NCBI GenBank assembly: GCA_029945445.1
Contig: JAQSCO010000005.1
Coordinates: forward strand, 226,001 to 290,000
DNA: 64,000 nucleotides
Direction of reading: 5' to 3'
From: Lacunisphaera sp.
Lineage (GTDB): Bacteria > Verrucomicrobiota > Verrucomicrobiia > Opitutales > Opitutaceae
Position numbers and translations under genes: made by a program. The notes under the pieces are model-generated. The model was given only the letters and a program-made list of their open reading frames with translations, did no database searches and had not been told where the DNA came from. Positions 1 through 10,059 of the stretch are shown in pieces. How positions within the stretch are numbered: the first letter of the stretch is position 1; each line of letters begins with the position of its first letter.

Positions 1-165
1 CTTGTAGCCGGCGCGGGCGTGCCGGCGCAGCCCGTCACCGAGCGAACCGGGCAGCCATCGCGCCGCCTCCTCGGAGAGCGGACTGATCAGCCGCCGGGAC
101 GGGGTGGCCCAGATGCGGTAGGCCTTGCTGACGTTCTCGACGGAAATGACGGGCGCATCCCTCAT
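1..165 (-). CDS. ABC transporter ATP-binding protein, polysaccharide export (N-terminal fragment)
   Basis: The first 55 codons of a gene that runs off the left edge of the window. It starts MRDAPVISVENVSKAYRIW, a typical first beta-strand of an ABC ATPase, and its next residues (around TPSRRLISPLSEEAARWLP) resemble the insert seen after this strand in Wzt/TagH-type polysaccharide exporters. The start codon lies 3 bases beyond the stop of the upstream permease gene, so the two are co-transcribed. The Walker motifs are outside the window. The Wzt assignment rests mainly on the neighbouring permease. Confidence 0.75.
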   Translation of the reverse strand, partial: MRDAPVISVENVSKAYRIWATPSRRLISPLSEEAARWLPGSLGDGLRRHARAGYK

Positions 166-168
166 GGT

Positions 169-978
169 TCAGAGGACATCGGCAAAGGCGGGTTTCATCC
201 GGCGGAAGGCGAGGTGGCCGAGGTAACAGGCCACGAAGCCGGTGAGGTAAAGGTAACCCAGGTGGTGGTAGTTGAGCGGCCGGGCCCAGAGGGCGGCATC
301 GCGGGTGAGGTCGATGGCGAGCAGCAGGGGATTGAGGCGCAGGTAGGTCCAGGCGGCGGGATATTTCTGGGCGGTGAAGAACACGCCGCTCGCCCACATG
401 AGGGACATCGACAGGAATTGCATGACCTGGCCGATGTCGCGGAAAAACACGCCGAGGGCGGAGAAGAACCAGCTGATGCCCAGGCCGAGCAGGACCAGCG
501 GCAGGACGATGACCGGCAGCCACAGGATGGAGAGGGGGATGCCGTGGCCGGAAATCAGCAGGGCGGCCAGCGCGAGCCCCAGGCTGATCAGCAGGTGGAA
601 GACCGCGCCGCCCACGCTGGCGGCCGGCAGGATTTCGAGGGGGAAGACCACCTTCTTCACGAAGTTGGGGTTGCCCACGATGAGGGTGGGGGCGATCGCG
701 AGCACTTCTGCCACAAAATGGAAAAGGGTCAGGCCGAGAAAAATTCCCAGGGCGTAGTCCAGGCGCGTTTCGTCGGGCAGGACGCCGAAGCGGCCGCCGA
801 AGATATAGCCGAACACCAGCACATAAAGCCCGAGCAGCAGCAGCGGGTTCAGGAACGACCAGATGAGGCCCAGATGGCTGCCCTTGTGGCGCAGTTCCAC
901 GTTGCGCAGGGTGAATTGCCGGAGCAGTTCACGATGCACCCAAAGGTCCGTGGTGAAGGGCAGGAATTGGCGCAACAT
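169..978 (-). CDS. ABC-2 type permease of a polysaccharide/O-antigen exporter (Wzm/KpsM-like)
   Basis: A 269-residue inner-membrane protein with about six hydrophobic segments and the ABC-2 permease look: an amphipathic N-terminus (LRQFTLRNVELRHKGSHLGL) before the first membrane span (around IWSFLNPLLLLGLYVLVF) and a central FVKKVVFPLEILP motif shared by Wzm and KpsM proteins. Such permeases move undecaprenyl- or lipid-linked glycans across the inner membrane together with a Wzt ATPase, here encoded just downstream on the same strand. The length is normal for the family. The exported glycan cannot be read from the sequence. Confidence 0.88.
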   Translation of the reverse strand: MLRQFLPFTTDLWVHRELLRQFTLRNVELRHKGSHLGLIWSFLNPLLLLGLYVLVFGYIFGGRFGVLPDETRLDYALGIFLGLTLFHFVAEVLAIAPTLIVGNPNFVKKVVFPLEILPAASVGGAVFHLLISLGLALAALLISGHGIPLSILWLPVIVLPLVLLGLGISWFFSALGVFFRDIGQVMQFLSMSLMWASGVFFTAQKYPAAWTYLRLNPLLLAIDLTRDAALWARPLNYHHLGYLYLTGFVACYLGHLAFRRMKPAFADVL

Positions 979-1128
979 TACGAGCGAAGAGTGGTTGGTG
1001 TTTAAAGCCTTGGGCGTTTGGGCAAGTAAAGGTAAATCCGGGTCCCGCGGCGACGGTTTGGGCGGGGCCGCCCGTAAAAATTCCTGATTGCCAAAGCACT
1101 TACTTTGGGACGCCCTGTCCTTTACTTT

Positions 1129-2481
1129 ATGAAAATCTGGAAATTGCTAACCAGTGTGCCGTTGCTGGCCGTCAATTTGTGGGCCGCGTCACCCGCCGTG
1201 CAGGATTTGCCGCTGCCCGAGAAAATCTTTCCCCAGCTCGACGGCATCCTGAAAAAAGCGGTGCAACAGTCCCCCCGCATGCTGAATCGGGCACTGGACC
1301 TCGAGATCGCCGAAAACAACCGGATCCAGGCGCGGGCCAACCTGCTGCCGAGCCTGGGCGGTTATGCCAATTATTTCGAGGCCCGGGACACCCGGGCGGA
1401 CCAGTCCGGGCGGCTCAATGTGACCAAGATCTCCTATAACTTCTCCCTCAATCAGCCGCTCTTCTACTGGGGTGAGCGCCGCAACAATGCGCGCGCCGGC
1501 GAAATTCAGGCCGACATCGTCAAGGGCCAATACCGCGACGGCTATCGCGCCCTGGCCCAGACGCTGCGCTCGGACTACCTGCGCCTGATCGTGCTGAAGC
1601 TCGCGAGCAAACGCGGGGTCTATTACGTGCAATTCACCAAGAACCAGCTGGCCCAGGAGGAGGAACGGCTCACGAAGAAGGTGATTTCGGAATACCAGAT
1701 CTCCGCCGTCCGGCTGGCCGCGGAGCAGGCGCAACTCATCAGCGAGCGGGCGCAGTTTGATTTTGAGATGGCCAGGCAGTCCTTCGCCCGGCTCTCCGGC
1801 ACCCCCATGCTGGGCGACGACGAGATCCCCGACGATGTCCCGGTGCTCACCTACGGTCCGGCGCCCTTCGACCGGTTGCTCGCGGATTTCCTGGGCCAGA
1901 AGGATCCGCCCACGATCGAGGCCTACACCTTCCGCCAGCAGTGGGAGAGCGAGAAGCTCAACTATTCGAACCAGAAGAAGCGGCTGCTGCCGAAGTTCAA
2001 TTTCGTGCTGGGCGTCAGCCAGGATGACCAGAGCTACACCATCAACGTGGCGCAGCGCTACCGCGTGAATTCGCGCTTCACCGGGGTCACCGCGAACTGG
2101 ACGATCTTCGACGGCTTCACCTCGCAGGCGGCCGTGCGCAATTCGCTGGCCCGGCTGCGCCAGATGGACAACGACTACCGGGACCTGACCGCGCGCCTCG
2201 CCCAGCAGGCCCAGACCGCGGTGCGCCAGCTCAATTTCTCCGCCCGCGGGATGTCGATCGCGGACCGTTCCGTGGTCGCCTGCCAGGGCAGCCTGAAGAC
2301 CCGGCAGGACGACTTCACGCGCGGGGTCACCTCCGAGTCCGATGTCAACGCCGCCCGCCTCGCCCTGTATGACGCCCGGATCAACGCCAGCAACAACCGC
2401 AACGAATACCTCGGCCGCATGGTCGAATTTCTCGGCATCGTTTTCGAGGATCCGGTCGTCGCGAATGTTTCCGACAAGTAA
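1129..2481 (+). CDS. TolC-family outer membrane efflux protein
   Basis: A 450-residue outer-membrane channel subunit. The ATG chosen here gives MKIWKLLTSVPLLAVNLWA, a good Sec signal peptide; an in-frame TTG 24 bases upstream would add eight residues before it. Two repeated OEP-type halves can be seen: the first around residues 40-225 with YNFSLNQPLFYWGERRNNA, the second around residues 270-440 with VTANWTIFDGFTSQAAVRNS. Aromatic-rich strands alternate with long helices as in TolC. It is followed without a gap by a membrane fusion protein and then an FtsX-type permease and ATPase, so the operon encodes a complete tripartite exporter. Confidence 0.9.
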   Translation: MKIWKLLTSVPLLAVNLWAASPAVQDLPLPEKIFPQLDGILKKAVQQSPRMLNRALDLEIAENNRIQARANLLPSLGGYANYFEARDTRADQSGRLNVTKISYNFSLNQPLFYWGERRNNARAGEIQADIVKGQYRDGYRALAQTLRSDYLRLIVLKLASKRGVYYVQFTKNQLAQEEERLTKKVISEYQISAVRLAAEQAQLISERAQFDFEMARQSFARLSGTPMLGDDEIPDDVPVLTYGPAPFDRLLADFLGQKDPPTIEAYTFRQQWESEKLNYSNQKKRLLPKFNFVLGVSQDDQSYTINVAQRYRVNSRFTGVTANWTIFDGFTSQAAVRNSLARLRQMDNDYRDLTARLAQQAQTAVRQLNFSARGMSIADRSVVACQGSLKTRQDDFTRGVTSESDVNAARLALYDARINASNNRNEYLGRMVEFLGIVFEDPVVANVSDK

Positions 2482-3618
2482 ATGAGCACCTCCTCCCCCG
2501 CCAAGGCCAACTGGCCGCTCCGCCTCGTCCTCACCGCCGTCCTCCTCGGGCTCGCCGTCTACGGCGGCCTGTATGCCCTCCGGCCGGTCGCGCTCGTGGC
2601 CCCGGTGGAACGGGGCAAGGCGGTGCGCACCGTTCCCGGGACCCTCGAGGTGAAGGCGGAATTCGCCATCGAGCTCAAGAGCGAGGTGGGCGGCCGCGTC
2701 AGCTCCAGCGAACTCGACGTGGGCAAGCATGTCTTCAAGGGCGACACCCTCGTGCAGATCGACACCGGCGACGTCGATCTCGACATCGAGCGCATCCATA
2801 ACGAGATCACGGCCGCCAAGCGCAAGGTCGAGCTGGGCTCCACCCTCCGGCCCGAGGTGCTCAACTCGCGCGACACGCTGGACAACCTCGAGCGCCAGGC
2901 CAAGGCCGGGTCTTATCCCGTCGCCGAATTTGAGAAGCAGAAGCGGCTCCACCAGCAGCTCCAGCAGAAGATGGACCTTGACGAGGTCAACCTCCGCCTC
3001 GCACTGGAGAACTTCGAGAACAGCCTCCGCGCCAAGGAGCGCGAGAAGTCCAAGATGACCATCACGGCCCCGTCGGACGGCGTCGTGACCGTCGTGACCA
3101 CGCGCGTGGGCGACCTGATCGGCAGCAATTCCCCCATCGCCACCATCATCGCCGTGGGCCGCACGATCGAGGCGAAGATCAGCGAGGAGAACTTCGCCGC
3201 GATCAAGCTGGGCCAGAAGGCCACGGTGCATTTCCTCACCTTCGGGGCCGACCAATACAATGCCGTCATCTCCAAGATCCTGCCCTCGGCTGATGCCGCC
3301 ACCCAGCGCTACACCGTCTTCCTCGACATCTTTCTCCCGGAGGGCCGCACGCTCCTGCCCGGCCTGACGGGCGAGGTGAGCATCATCATCGCCGAGCGGG
3401 CCGACGCCCTGATCATTCCCCGGCGCGCGCTGGTCGGCGATTACGTCTATGTCGCGGCCGGCGGCGCGCTCGAGCGGCGCAAGGTCACCAAGGGCTTTGA
3501 CAGCTTCAACAAGGTCGAGATCCTCACCGGCCTGCAGGCGGGCGACGAGGTGGTCGTCGAGCAGCAGGACCGCTTCCGCGATGGAGACCGTGTGCGCAGC
3601 CGGCTCCTGACCAACTGA
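2482..3618 (+). CDS. HlyD/MacA-type periplasmic adaptor (membrane fusion protein)
   Basis: A 378-residue membrane fusion protein. It has an N-terminal anchor (about residues 9-29), a first lipoyl half-motif (VGGRVSSSELDVGKHVFKGD), a helical hairpin around residues 95-190, the second lipoyl half (MTITAPSDGVVTVVTTRVGD) and a beta-barrel/membrane-proximal region ending in the usual GLQAGDEVVVE. The start codon directly follows the TAA of the TolC-like gene. It should bridge the inner-membrane ABC permease and the outer-membrane channel, as MacA does; the substrate is unknown. Confidence 0.9.
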   Translation: MSTSSPAKANWPLRLVLTAVLLGLAVYGGLYALRPVALVAPVERGKAVRTVPGTLEVKAEFAIELKSEVGGRVSSSELDVGKHVFKGDTLVQIDTGDVDLDIERIHNEITAAKRKVELGSTLRPEVLNSRDTLDNLERQAKAGSYPVAEFEKQKRLHQQLQQKMDLDEVNLRLALENFENSLRAKEREKSKMTITAPSDGVVTVVTTRVGDLIGSNSPIATIIAVGRTIEAKISEENFAAIKLGQKATVHFLTFGADQYNAVISKILPSADAATQRYTVFLDIFLPEGRTLLPGLTGEVSIIIAERADALIIPRRALVGDYVYVAAGGALERRKVTKGFDSFNKVEILTGLQAGDEVVVEQQDRFRDGDRVRSRLLTN

Positions 3619-3638
3619 CCCCTGCCGGGCCCGCGGCC

Positions 3639-4897
3639 GTGTCCACCAACCTTCGCATCGCCCTCCGTTTCCTGACGGCCCGCAAGCGCTCCATGCTGAT
3701 GAGCCTCGCGGGCATCATCTTTGGCGTGGGATTTTTCATCGTCACGCAGGCGCAGACGAGCGGCTTCGAGCAGTTCTTCATCAAGGTCATCCTCGGCACC
3801 AACGGCGCGATCCGGATCGAGGACAAGATCCAGGCCACCACCTTCACGCTCGCGGCCGCCGGGCACGACCCCGACGCCAGCAAGTTCGAGGTGGAGACCG
3901 ACCGCACCGGCCGGAAATACATCGCGGGCGTGGAGGATCCCGGCCTCATCATCGAGGCGCTGCGCCGGTTCCGCAATGTCGCGGGCGCGTCCACCGTGCT
4001 CGAGGGCTCGGTGATTGCCGACAGTTCCTTCAAGAACGACTCGGCCAAGGTCTACGGCATCAAGCTGGAGGACCACCTCGCGGTGTCCGACCTCGCGGAG
4101 CAGGTGGCCCGCGGCCACGGCTCGCTCGATGACTTCCGCACGACGCCGCAGGGCCTGCTGGTGGGCAAGGTGCTGGCCGACCGCCTGCTGCTGAGCGTGG
4201 GCGACTCGCTCATCCTGCAGGCCGGCACCGAGCAGCGCCGCTACCGTGTTTCCGCCATCTATGTCACGGGCGTCAGCGACATCGACAAGGTGCGGATCTA
4301 CATGCACCTCGGCGAGGCGCGTTCGCTGCTCAAGAAGGCGACGGGGGCCTCCTTCATCCAGGTGTCGCTCTTTGACCGCGACCGGGCCCCGCAGGATGCG
4401 GTGCAGCTGGAGGAAATCCTGAGGCACGGGGCCAAGAGCTGGCAGGAACGCGAGGTGTCGTGGCTCAACGCGTTCAAGGCCCTGCAGGTCTCGGCCGCGC
4501 TCACCGTCTCCACCATCATCCTTATCTCCGGCCTCGGCATGTTCAACACGCTCGCCATGCTCGTCATCGAGAAGACCAAGGAGATCGCCATCCTGCGCTC
4601 CATGGGCTACTCGCGGCGCGACATCTCGCAGATCTTCCTCTGGCTGGGCGCGATCGTGCTCGGGATCGGCACGGTGGGCGGGTGGATCCTGGGCTTCGCC
4701 GTGACTTACGGCGTTTCCAAGTGGCCCATCCACATCACGGGTATTTTCACCGCCGAGACCTTCCAGGTCTACTGGTCCATCAACCACTACCTGATCGCCA
4801 CCCTGTGCGCCGCGGTCGTGGTGATGACCGCGGCCGTCATCCCGGCCCGCCGCGCCGCGCGGCTCGAGCCGGGCGACATCATCCGGGGGACCTCCCA

Positions 4898-4901
<4 letters not shown>
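3639..4901 (+). CDS. FtsX/MacB-like ABC transporter permease
   Basis: A 420-residue permease starting at GTG, 20 bases after the adaptor gene. It has the MacB fold order: one N-terminal membrane span (around SMLMSLAGIIFGVGFFIVTQ), a periplasmic domain of about 230 residues, then three C-terminal spans. The FtsX hallmark is present around ISGLGMFNTLAMLVIEKTKE followed by IAILRSMGYSRRDI, the coupling helix contacting the ATPase. The C-terminus ends with PARRAARLEPGDIIRG, normal for the family. Its stop overlaps the ATPase start (ATGA), which implies translational coupling. Confidence 0.9.
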
Positions 4902-5596
<695 letters not shown>

Positions 5597-6049
5597 GATT
5601 GCCGGCGGTGCCGGGGGGCGGGTCCCCGGATGTGGGGATGGCGCCCTGGTTGGTGGTCAAATCGGCTGATTTGTAAGCGGGATAAAGGTGCGCCAAATGG
5701 ATATTTTTCCGATTAGCGAGAAAATTGAGCCCCCCGGACCGAGCTAATATTCACCCACCGGCTGACCAGTGTGGAAATTTTGTTTTACATTGGTGGAGCG
5801 CCTTACTTCCCTTGGCGGGAATTTGAACCGCACCCACACCGTGAGTCCGAATTGTTCGCGCAAATCATTCCTCGCCAGATTGGGCGGCCTGCTCGCCCTA
5901 GGCGGGCTGGTTCCCGCGCTCCTTGGGCGGTCCGTGGTGGCGCCGGCTGCGGTCCCCGTTTCCCTCCGGGTTGAACCGCGCGCCGTCCCGCGCAAGGACG
6001 GAAGCTGCTGACCGCCGGTCCGGCGAACCACGCATCCTCCCTCGGGCCC
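5597..6049. other. Intergenic region upstream of the ACIII operon
   Basis: About 450 bases between the exporter operon and actA. The part after position 5660 is clearly more AT-rich than its surroundings, as expected for a promoter region. One weak sigma-70-like pair on the plus strand is CTGACC at 5762-5767 and TACATT at 5786-5791 with an 18-base spacer; this is a guess from spacing only. The only coding signal is the small reading frame listed separately. Confidence 0.4.
5841..6011 (+). CDS. Possible small exported protein with a Tat-like signal (uncertain)
   Basis: A 56-residue frame from a GTG (a TTG at 5823 is an alternative start), ending 38 bases before actA. The N-terminus reads SRKSFLARLGGLLALGG followed by LVPALLG, which resembles a twin-arginine-type signal with an RK variant, then a short Pro/Val/Arg-rich tail ending KDGSC. 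No family is recognised. It could be a real small protein expressed with ACIII, or a chance reading frame in a leader; there is no strong ribosome binding site to decide. Confidence 0.3.
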   Translation: MSPNCSRKSFLARLGGLLALGGLVPALLGRSVVAPAAVPVSLRVEPRAVPRKDGSC

Positions 6050-6703
6050 ATGTCCAAGATTTTCCCCAAATCCGCCAACGCTCTGCCGCTGCAGATCGTG
6101 ATTTTTCTGACCGTCCTTGGCGGCGTCGCGGCGGCGGGCATCACCTATTACGCCACACCGGCCTACCTGCGCGTTGGCTACCAGCCGGTGCAGCCCGTCC
6201 CGTTTGAGCACAGCCTGCATGCCGGGCAGCTCGGCATCGACTGCCGCTACTGCCACGCCTCGGTGGAGAAGTCCGCCACCTCGAGCGTGCCGGCCGCCCA
6301 GACGTGCATGAACTGCCATAGCATCATCAAGACCCAGAGCCCGCTGCTCGAGGTGGTGCGCCAGAGCTACGCGACCGGCCAGCCGGTGCCGTGGGTCAAG
6401 ATCCACGCCGTGCCGGACTACGTCTACTTCAACCACTCCGTCCACGTGAATCGCGGCGTGAGCTGCGTCGAGTGCCACGGCAAGGTCAATGAAATGACGG
6501 CCGTCTACCACGCCAAGCCCCACAGCATGAGCTGGTGCCTCGACTGCCACCGCGATCCCGCCGCGCGCATCCGCGAGCCGGGTGACGTCTACAATCTCGA
6601 TTCCCAAACGCTCGCCGAGCAGGGCAAGCTGGCCAAGGCCCAGGGCTACATCCACGACTGGAATGTCAAACCGCCCACCAGCTGCTCCGGCTGCCATCGC
6701 TGA
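6050..6703 (+). CDS. actA: Alternative complex III subunit ActA, pentaheme cytochrome c
   Basis: A 217-residue membrane-anchored multiheme cytochrome. After one N-terminal membrane span (around LQIVIFLTVLGGVAAAGITY) come five CxxCH heme-c sites at about residues 65 (CRYCH), 86 (CMNCH), 139 (CVECH), 163 (CLDCH) and 212 (CSGCH), plus extra His residues for axial ligation. ActA with five hemes is the standard form in characterised ACIII (Rhodothermus, Flavobacterium). It takes electrons from the ActB iron-sulfur chain on the periplasmic side. Its TGA overlaps the ATG of actB by one base. Start chosen at the ATG directly before the anchor. Confidence 0.95.
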   Translation: MSKIFPKSANALPLQIVIFLTVLGGVAAAGITYYATPAYLRVGYQPVQPVPFEHSLHAGQLGIDCRYCHASVEKSATSSVPAAQTCMNCHSIIKTQSPLLEVVRQSYATGQPVPWVKIHAVPDYVYFNHSVHVNRGVSCVECHGKVNEMTAVYHAKPHSMSWCLDCHRDPAARIREPGDVYNLDSQTLAEQGKLAKAQGYIHDWNVKPPTSCSGCHR

Positions 6704-9700
6704 TGAAACGCAAATTTGATCATTCCGCTCCCGCGCCGTCCGGATCCGCCGGTCCGAAATACTGGCGCAGCCTCGACGAGCTGGCCGACACGCCCGGCTT
6801 CCGCGAGCACATGGCCCGCGAGTTCCCCGAGGGCGCGTCCAGCATCGAGGGCGTTGATCGCCGGCAGTTCATGAAGCTGATGGCCGCCTCGTTCGCGCTT
6901 GGCGGCCTGGGTCTCGCCGGCTGCCGCCGCCCCGAGAAGCACATCCTGCCCTACGGCAAGTCCGTCGAATACACCGTTCCCGGCCTCCCGCTCTATTTCG
7001 CGACCGCGATGCCGCTGCGCAAGTCCGCCATCCCGCTGCTCGCCGAGACGCACCAGGGCCGCCCGACCAAGCTCGAGGGCAACCCGAGCTACCTGCCGCA
7101 CGGTGGCGCCAGCTCGCTCCTGGCGCAGGCCTCGGTCCTCGACCTTTACGATCCCGAGCGCGCCACCGGTCACACCCAGGGCGGCATGGTGCTGACGAAC
7201 GACGCGGTCAACAAGCTGCTCGCGGACATCAACAAGACCTACGCGGGCCGCGGCGAGGGCCTGGCGTTCCTCGCCGATGAGTCCGCCTCGCCGACCCGCG
7301 CGCGCCTCGTCGCGAAGCTGAAGAGGATTTTCCCGCGCGCCATCTGGGCCGAATACGAGCCGGTGCAGGACGAGCCGCCGGTCGCCGCCGCGCAGGCCGC
7401 GTTCGGCCAGAACGTGAAGCCCGTCTACCGCTTCGCCCAGGCCAAGCGCATCCTCTCGCTTGATGCGGATTTCTTCCACGCCGAGGCCGGTTCGCTCTAT
7501 TACGCCCGCGAGTTTGCCAAGGGCCGCCGCGTCAGGAGCAAGGACGACGAGATGAACCGCCTCTACGTCGCCGAGAGCGGTTTCTCGCTCACCGGCAGCA
7601 TGGCGGACCACCGCCTGCGCATCGCCAGCAGCCAGATCCTTTCGCTCGCGGCGGCGGTCGCGAACAAGGTGCTCGCGACGGAGATTTTCGCCCCGCTGAC
7701 CAAGGGCCTCGAGATCAACCCCGAGTGGATCGCGCAGTGCGCCGAGGATTTGCTCGAGCACTCCGGCGCCAGCCTCGTCGTTGCCGGCGCCCACCAGCCC
7801 GTCGCCGTCCATGTGCTCGCCTACGCGATGAACGCGAAGCTCGGCAATGTCGGCAAGACGATCGACTTTGTGGCGGTTGAACCGGCCGGCGCCTCCACCA
7901 TCCAGGCGCTCGCCACCGCGATGAAGGCTGGTGCGGTCAAGACGCTCTTCGTGCTCGGCGGCAACCCGGCCTACAACGCGCCGGCCGATCTCAATTTTGG
8001 CGTGCTGCTGAAGTCGGTGCCGCAGGTGATCCGCCACGGTTACTCCGTGGACGAGACCGCGGCCCTGGCCGGCGTGAATATCGGCGCGACCCACTATCTC
8101 GAGTCCTGGGGCGATGCCCGCACGGTCGACGGCACCATCGTGCCGGTCCAGCCGATGATCATGCCGCTCTTCAACGGCGTATCCGAGGTCGAGCTGCTCG
8201 CGCGCGTCGCCGGCGACGACAAGGCTGACGCCTACGCCGAGGTGTTCATCACCCTTGGCGGCGACAAGAAGGTCTTCGAGAAATTCCTGCACGACGGCCA
8301 GCTCGAGGGCTCGGCCTACAAGGTGGTTTCCGTGGCGTTCGATCCGCAGCGCGCCGCTTCCGTCTTGGCGCAGAGCCCGGCTTCCACCGCGCTCTCGAAG
8401 GACAACCTCGAGGTTCGCTTCGCCACCGACCACAAGATGGACGACGGCCGCTTCGCCAACAACGGCTGGCTGCAGGAGTGCCCGGATCCGATGACGAAGA
8501 TCTCGTGGGACAACGCGATCCTCGTCAGCCCGCGCCTCGCCAAGGAACTCGGCATTGTCCCCGCCGGCAGCCTGCTGCAGGTCGCGCGCAAGGAAGAAGC
8601 CGAGTTTACCCAAGGCAAAGAGAACGCCCATGTCTTTGAGGTGACCGTTAACGGCCGCACCGTGCGCGGCCCGGTCCACATCCAGCCCGGTCTGGCCAAT
8701 TACACGATCGTCCTCCCGCTCGGCTACGGCCGCAGCCAGTCCGGCCACATCGGCACGGGCACGGGCTTCAACGCCTACGCCATCCGCACCAGCGACGGCC
8801 TGGGCTTCGTGACCGGCGCGACCGTGCGCGACACCGGCACGCGCATGAAGCTCGCGAACACGCAGGAGCACTGGTCGATGGAAGGCCGCGACATCGTGCG
8901 CGAGGCGAACTTCGAGGGTGAATTCGGCTACAAGAAGAATCCCGCGTTCGTGACCGGCATCGGCATGGAAGGCCATTCGCCCGCGGTCTACGGCGACTAC
9001 ACGCCCGAGCAGTTCGCCGCGCTGCCCGCCGCCGAGCGCAGCAAGCTCGCCATCGCCCGCGCCATCGAGACCCCGCGCGGCAACTCGCTCTACGAGACCC
9101 CGAATCTCACCGGCACGCACCAGTGGGGCATGTCGATCGACCTCAACACCTGCATCGGCTGCAACGCCTGCATCGTCGCCTGCCAGGCGGAGAACAACAT
9201 CCCGATCGTGGGCAAGGAACAGGTCATGCGCGGTCGCGAGATGCAGTGGATCCGTCTCGACCGCTATTATTCCGACGGCCAGGCCGACCCCGAGGCCTTC
9301 GGCGCCGAGGGCAACAAGATCCTCCCCGAGGATCCGCAGGTTTCCATGCAGCCGATGACCTGCCAGCACTGCGAACTCGCGCCCTGCGAGACGGTGTGCC
9401 CGGTCAACGCCACGGTGCACGACGACGAGGGCATCAACGTGATGGCCTACAACCGCTGCATCGGCACCCGCTATTGCGCGAACAACTGTCCCTACAAGGT
9501 TCGCCGCTTCAATTTCTTCGACTACAACAAGCGCGCCACCGACGCCCTCTACCTGGGCCCGCTCGGCCACCAGAGCGAGATGCCGGAGCTGGTCAAGATG
9601 GTGAAGAACCCCGACGTCACCGTGCGCATGCGCGGCGTCATGGAGAAGTGCACCTATTGCGTCCAGCGCGTGCAGCAGGCCAAGATCGCGCAGAAGCGCA

Positions 9701-10059
9701 AGGCCGGCTCACCCCTCGAGGGCCTGGCTGACGTCCGCGTTCCCGACGGCACGGTCAAGACCGCCTGCCAGCAGGTGTGCCCGGTCGAGGCCATCGTCTT
9801 CGGCGACATCAAGGACGAGCACAGCGCCGTCTCGAAGGCCAAGGCTCAGGATCGCGACTACGCCGTCCTCGGCTACCTCAACATTCGCCCGCGCACGACC
9901 TACCTCGGCAAGCTGCGCAACCCGAACCCGTCCATGCCCGATTACGCCGCGCTCCCGCTTTCCCGCGTCGAGTATAACAAGAAGAACGGCCACACCGAGC
10001 ACGGCCACGGGGCCGAGAAGCACGGGCACGACGAAAAGAACGGGGGGCATGCCGGATGA
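6703..10059 (+). CDS. actB: Alternative complex III subunit ActB (molybdopterin-oxidoreductase-like domain fused to Fe-S domain)
   Basis: An 1118-residue fusion. Residues 52-74 carry a Tat-type signal ([17 protein letters not shown]). Residues ~80-770 are the B1 domain, homologous to molybdopterin oxidoreductases; in known ACIII this domain binds no molybdenum cofactor. Residues ~800-1080 are the B2 domain with cluster-binding Cys groups at about 817 ([11 protein letters not shown]), 887 ([13 protein letters not shown]), 919 ([11 protein letters not shown]) and 983/1022 (CTYC...CQQVC), compatible with three [4Fe-4S] and one [3Fe-4S] cluster. The C-terminus is His/Lys-rich ([20 protein letters not shown]), possibly metal-binding. 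It relays electrons from quinol oxidised at ActC to the ActA/ActE hemes. ATGA overlap with actC. Confidence 0.95.
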   Translation: MKRKFDHSAPAPSGSAGPKYWRSLDELADTPGFREHMAREFPEGASSIEGVDRRQFMKLMAASFALGGLGLAGCRRPEKHILPYGKSVEYTVPGLPLYFATAMPLRKSAIPLLAETHQGRPTKLEGNPSYLPHGGASSLLAQASVLDLYDPERATGHTQGGMVLTNDAVNKLLADINKTYAGRGEGLAFLADESASPTRARLVAKLKRIFPRAIWAEYEPVQDEPPVAAAQAAFGQNVKPVYRFAQAKRILSLDADFFHAEAGSLYYAREFAKGRRVRSKDDEMNRLYVAESGFSLTGSMADHRLRIASSQILSLAAAVANKVLATEIFAPLTKGLEINPEWIAQCAEDLLEHSGASLVVAGAHQPVAVHVLAYAMNAKLGNVGKTIDFVAVEPAGASTIQALATAMKAGAVKTLFVLGGNPAYNAPADLNFGVLLKSVPQVIRHGYSVDETAALAGVNIGATHYLESWGDARTVDGTIVPVQPMIMPLFNGVSEVELLARVAGDDKADAYAEVFITLGGDKKVFEKFLHDGQLEGSAYKVVSVAFDPQRAASVLAQSPASTALSKDNLEVRFATDHKMDDGRFANNGWLQECPDPMTKISWDNAILVSPRLAKELGIVPAGSLLQVARKEEAEFTQGKENAHVFEVTVNGRTVRGPVHIQPGLANYTIVLPLGYGRSQSGHIGTGTGFNAYAIRTSDGLGFVTGATVRDTGTRMKLANTQEHWSMEGRDIVREANFEGEFGYKKNPAFVTGIGMEGHSPAVYGDYTPEQFAALPAAERSKLAIARAIETPRGNSLYETPNLTGTHQWGMSIDLNTCIGCNACIVACQAENNIPIVGKEQVMRGREMQWIRLDRYYSDGQADPEAFGAEGNKILPEDPQVSMQPMTCQHCELAPCETVCPVNATVHDDEGINVMAYNRCIGTRYCANNCPYKVRRFNFFDYNKRATDALYLGPLGHQSEMPELVKMVKNPDVTVRMRGVMEKCTYCVQRVQQAKIAQKRKAGSPLEGLADVRVPDGTVKTACQQVCPVEAIVFGDIKDEHSAVSKAKAQDRDYAVLGYLNIRPRTTYLGKLRNPNPSMPDYAALPLSRVEYNKKNGHTEHGHGAEKHGHDEKNGGHAG

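Noticed and set aside
19..1005. Long open frame on the plus strand opposite the Wzm gene
   Set aside because: It mirrors the minus-strand permease in a GC-rich region; its translation is Gly/Glu/Gln-rich without any domain. The minus frame has clear ABC-2 motifs.
1189..3255. 688-codon minus-strand open frame across the TolC and HlyD genes
   Set aside because: High GC leaves antisense frames open. The product is low-complexity Asp/Gly/Leu/Val, and two well recognised genes occupy the other strand.
6703..9100. ActB as an active molybdenum enzyme
   Set aside because: The N-terminal domain is homologous to molybdopterin oxidoreductases, but in known ACIII it has no Mo cofactor, and the whole neighbourhood is ACIII, so I did not call a Mo-dependent activity.
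6646..9570. 974-codon minus-strand open frame opposite actB
   Set aside because: Antisense shadow of actB; no recognisable motif, whereas actB has Fe-S and Tat motifs.
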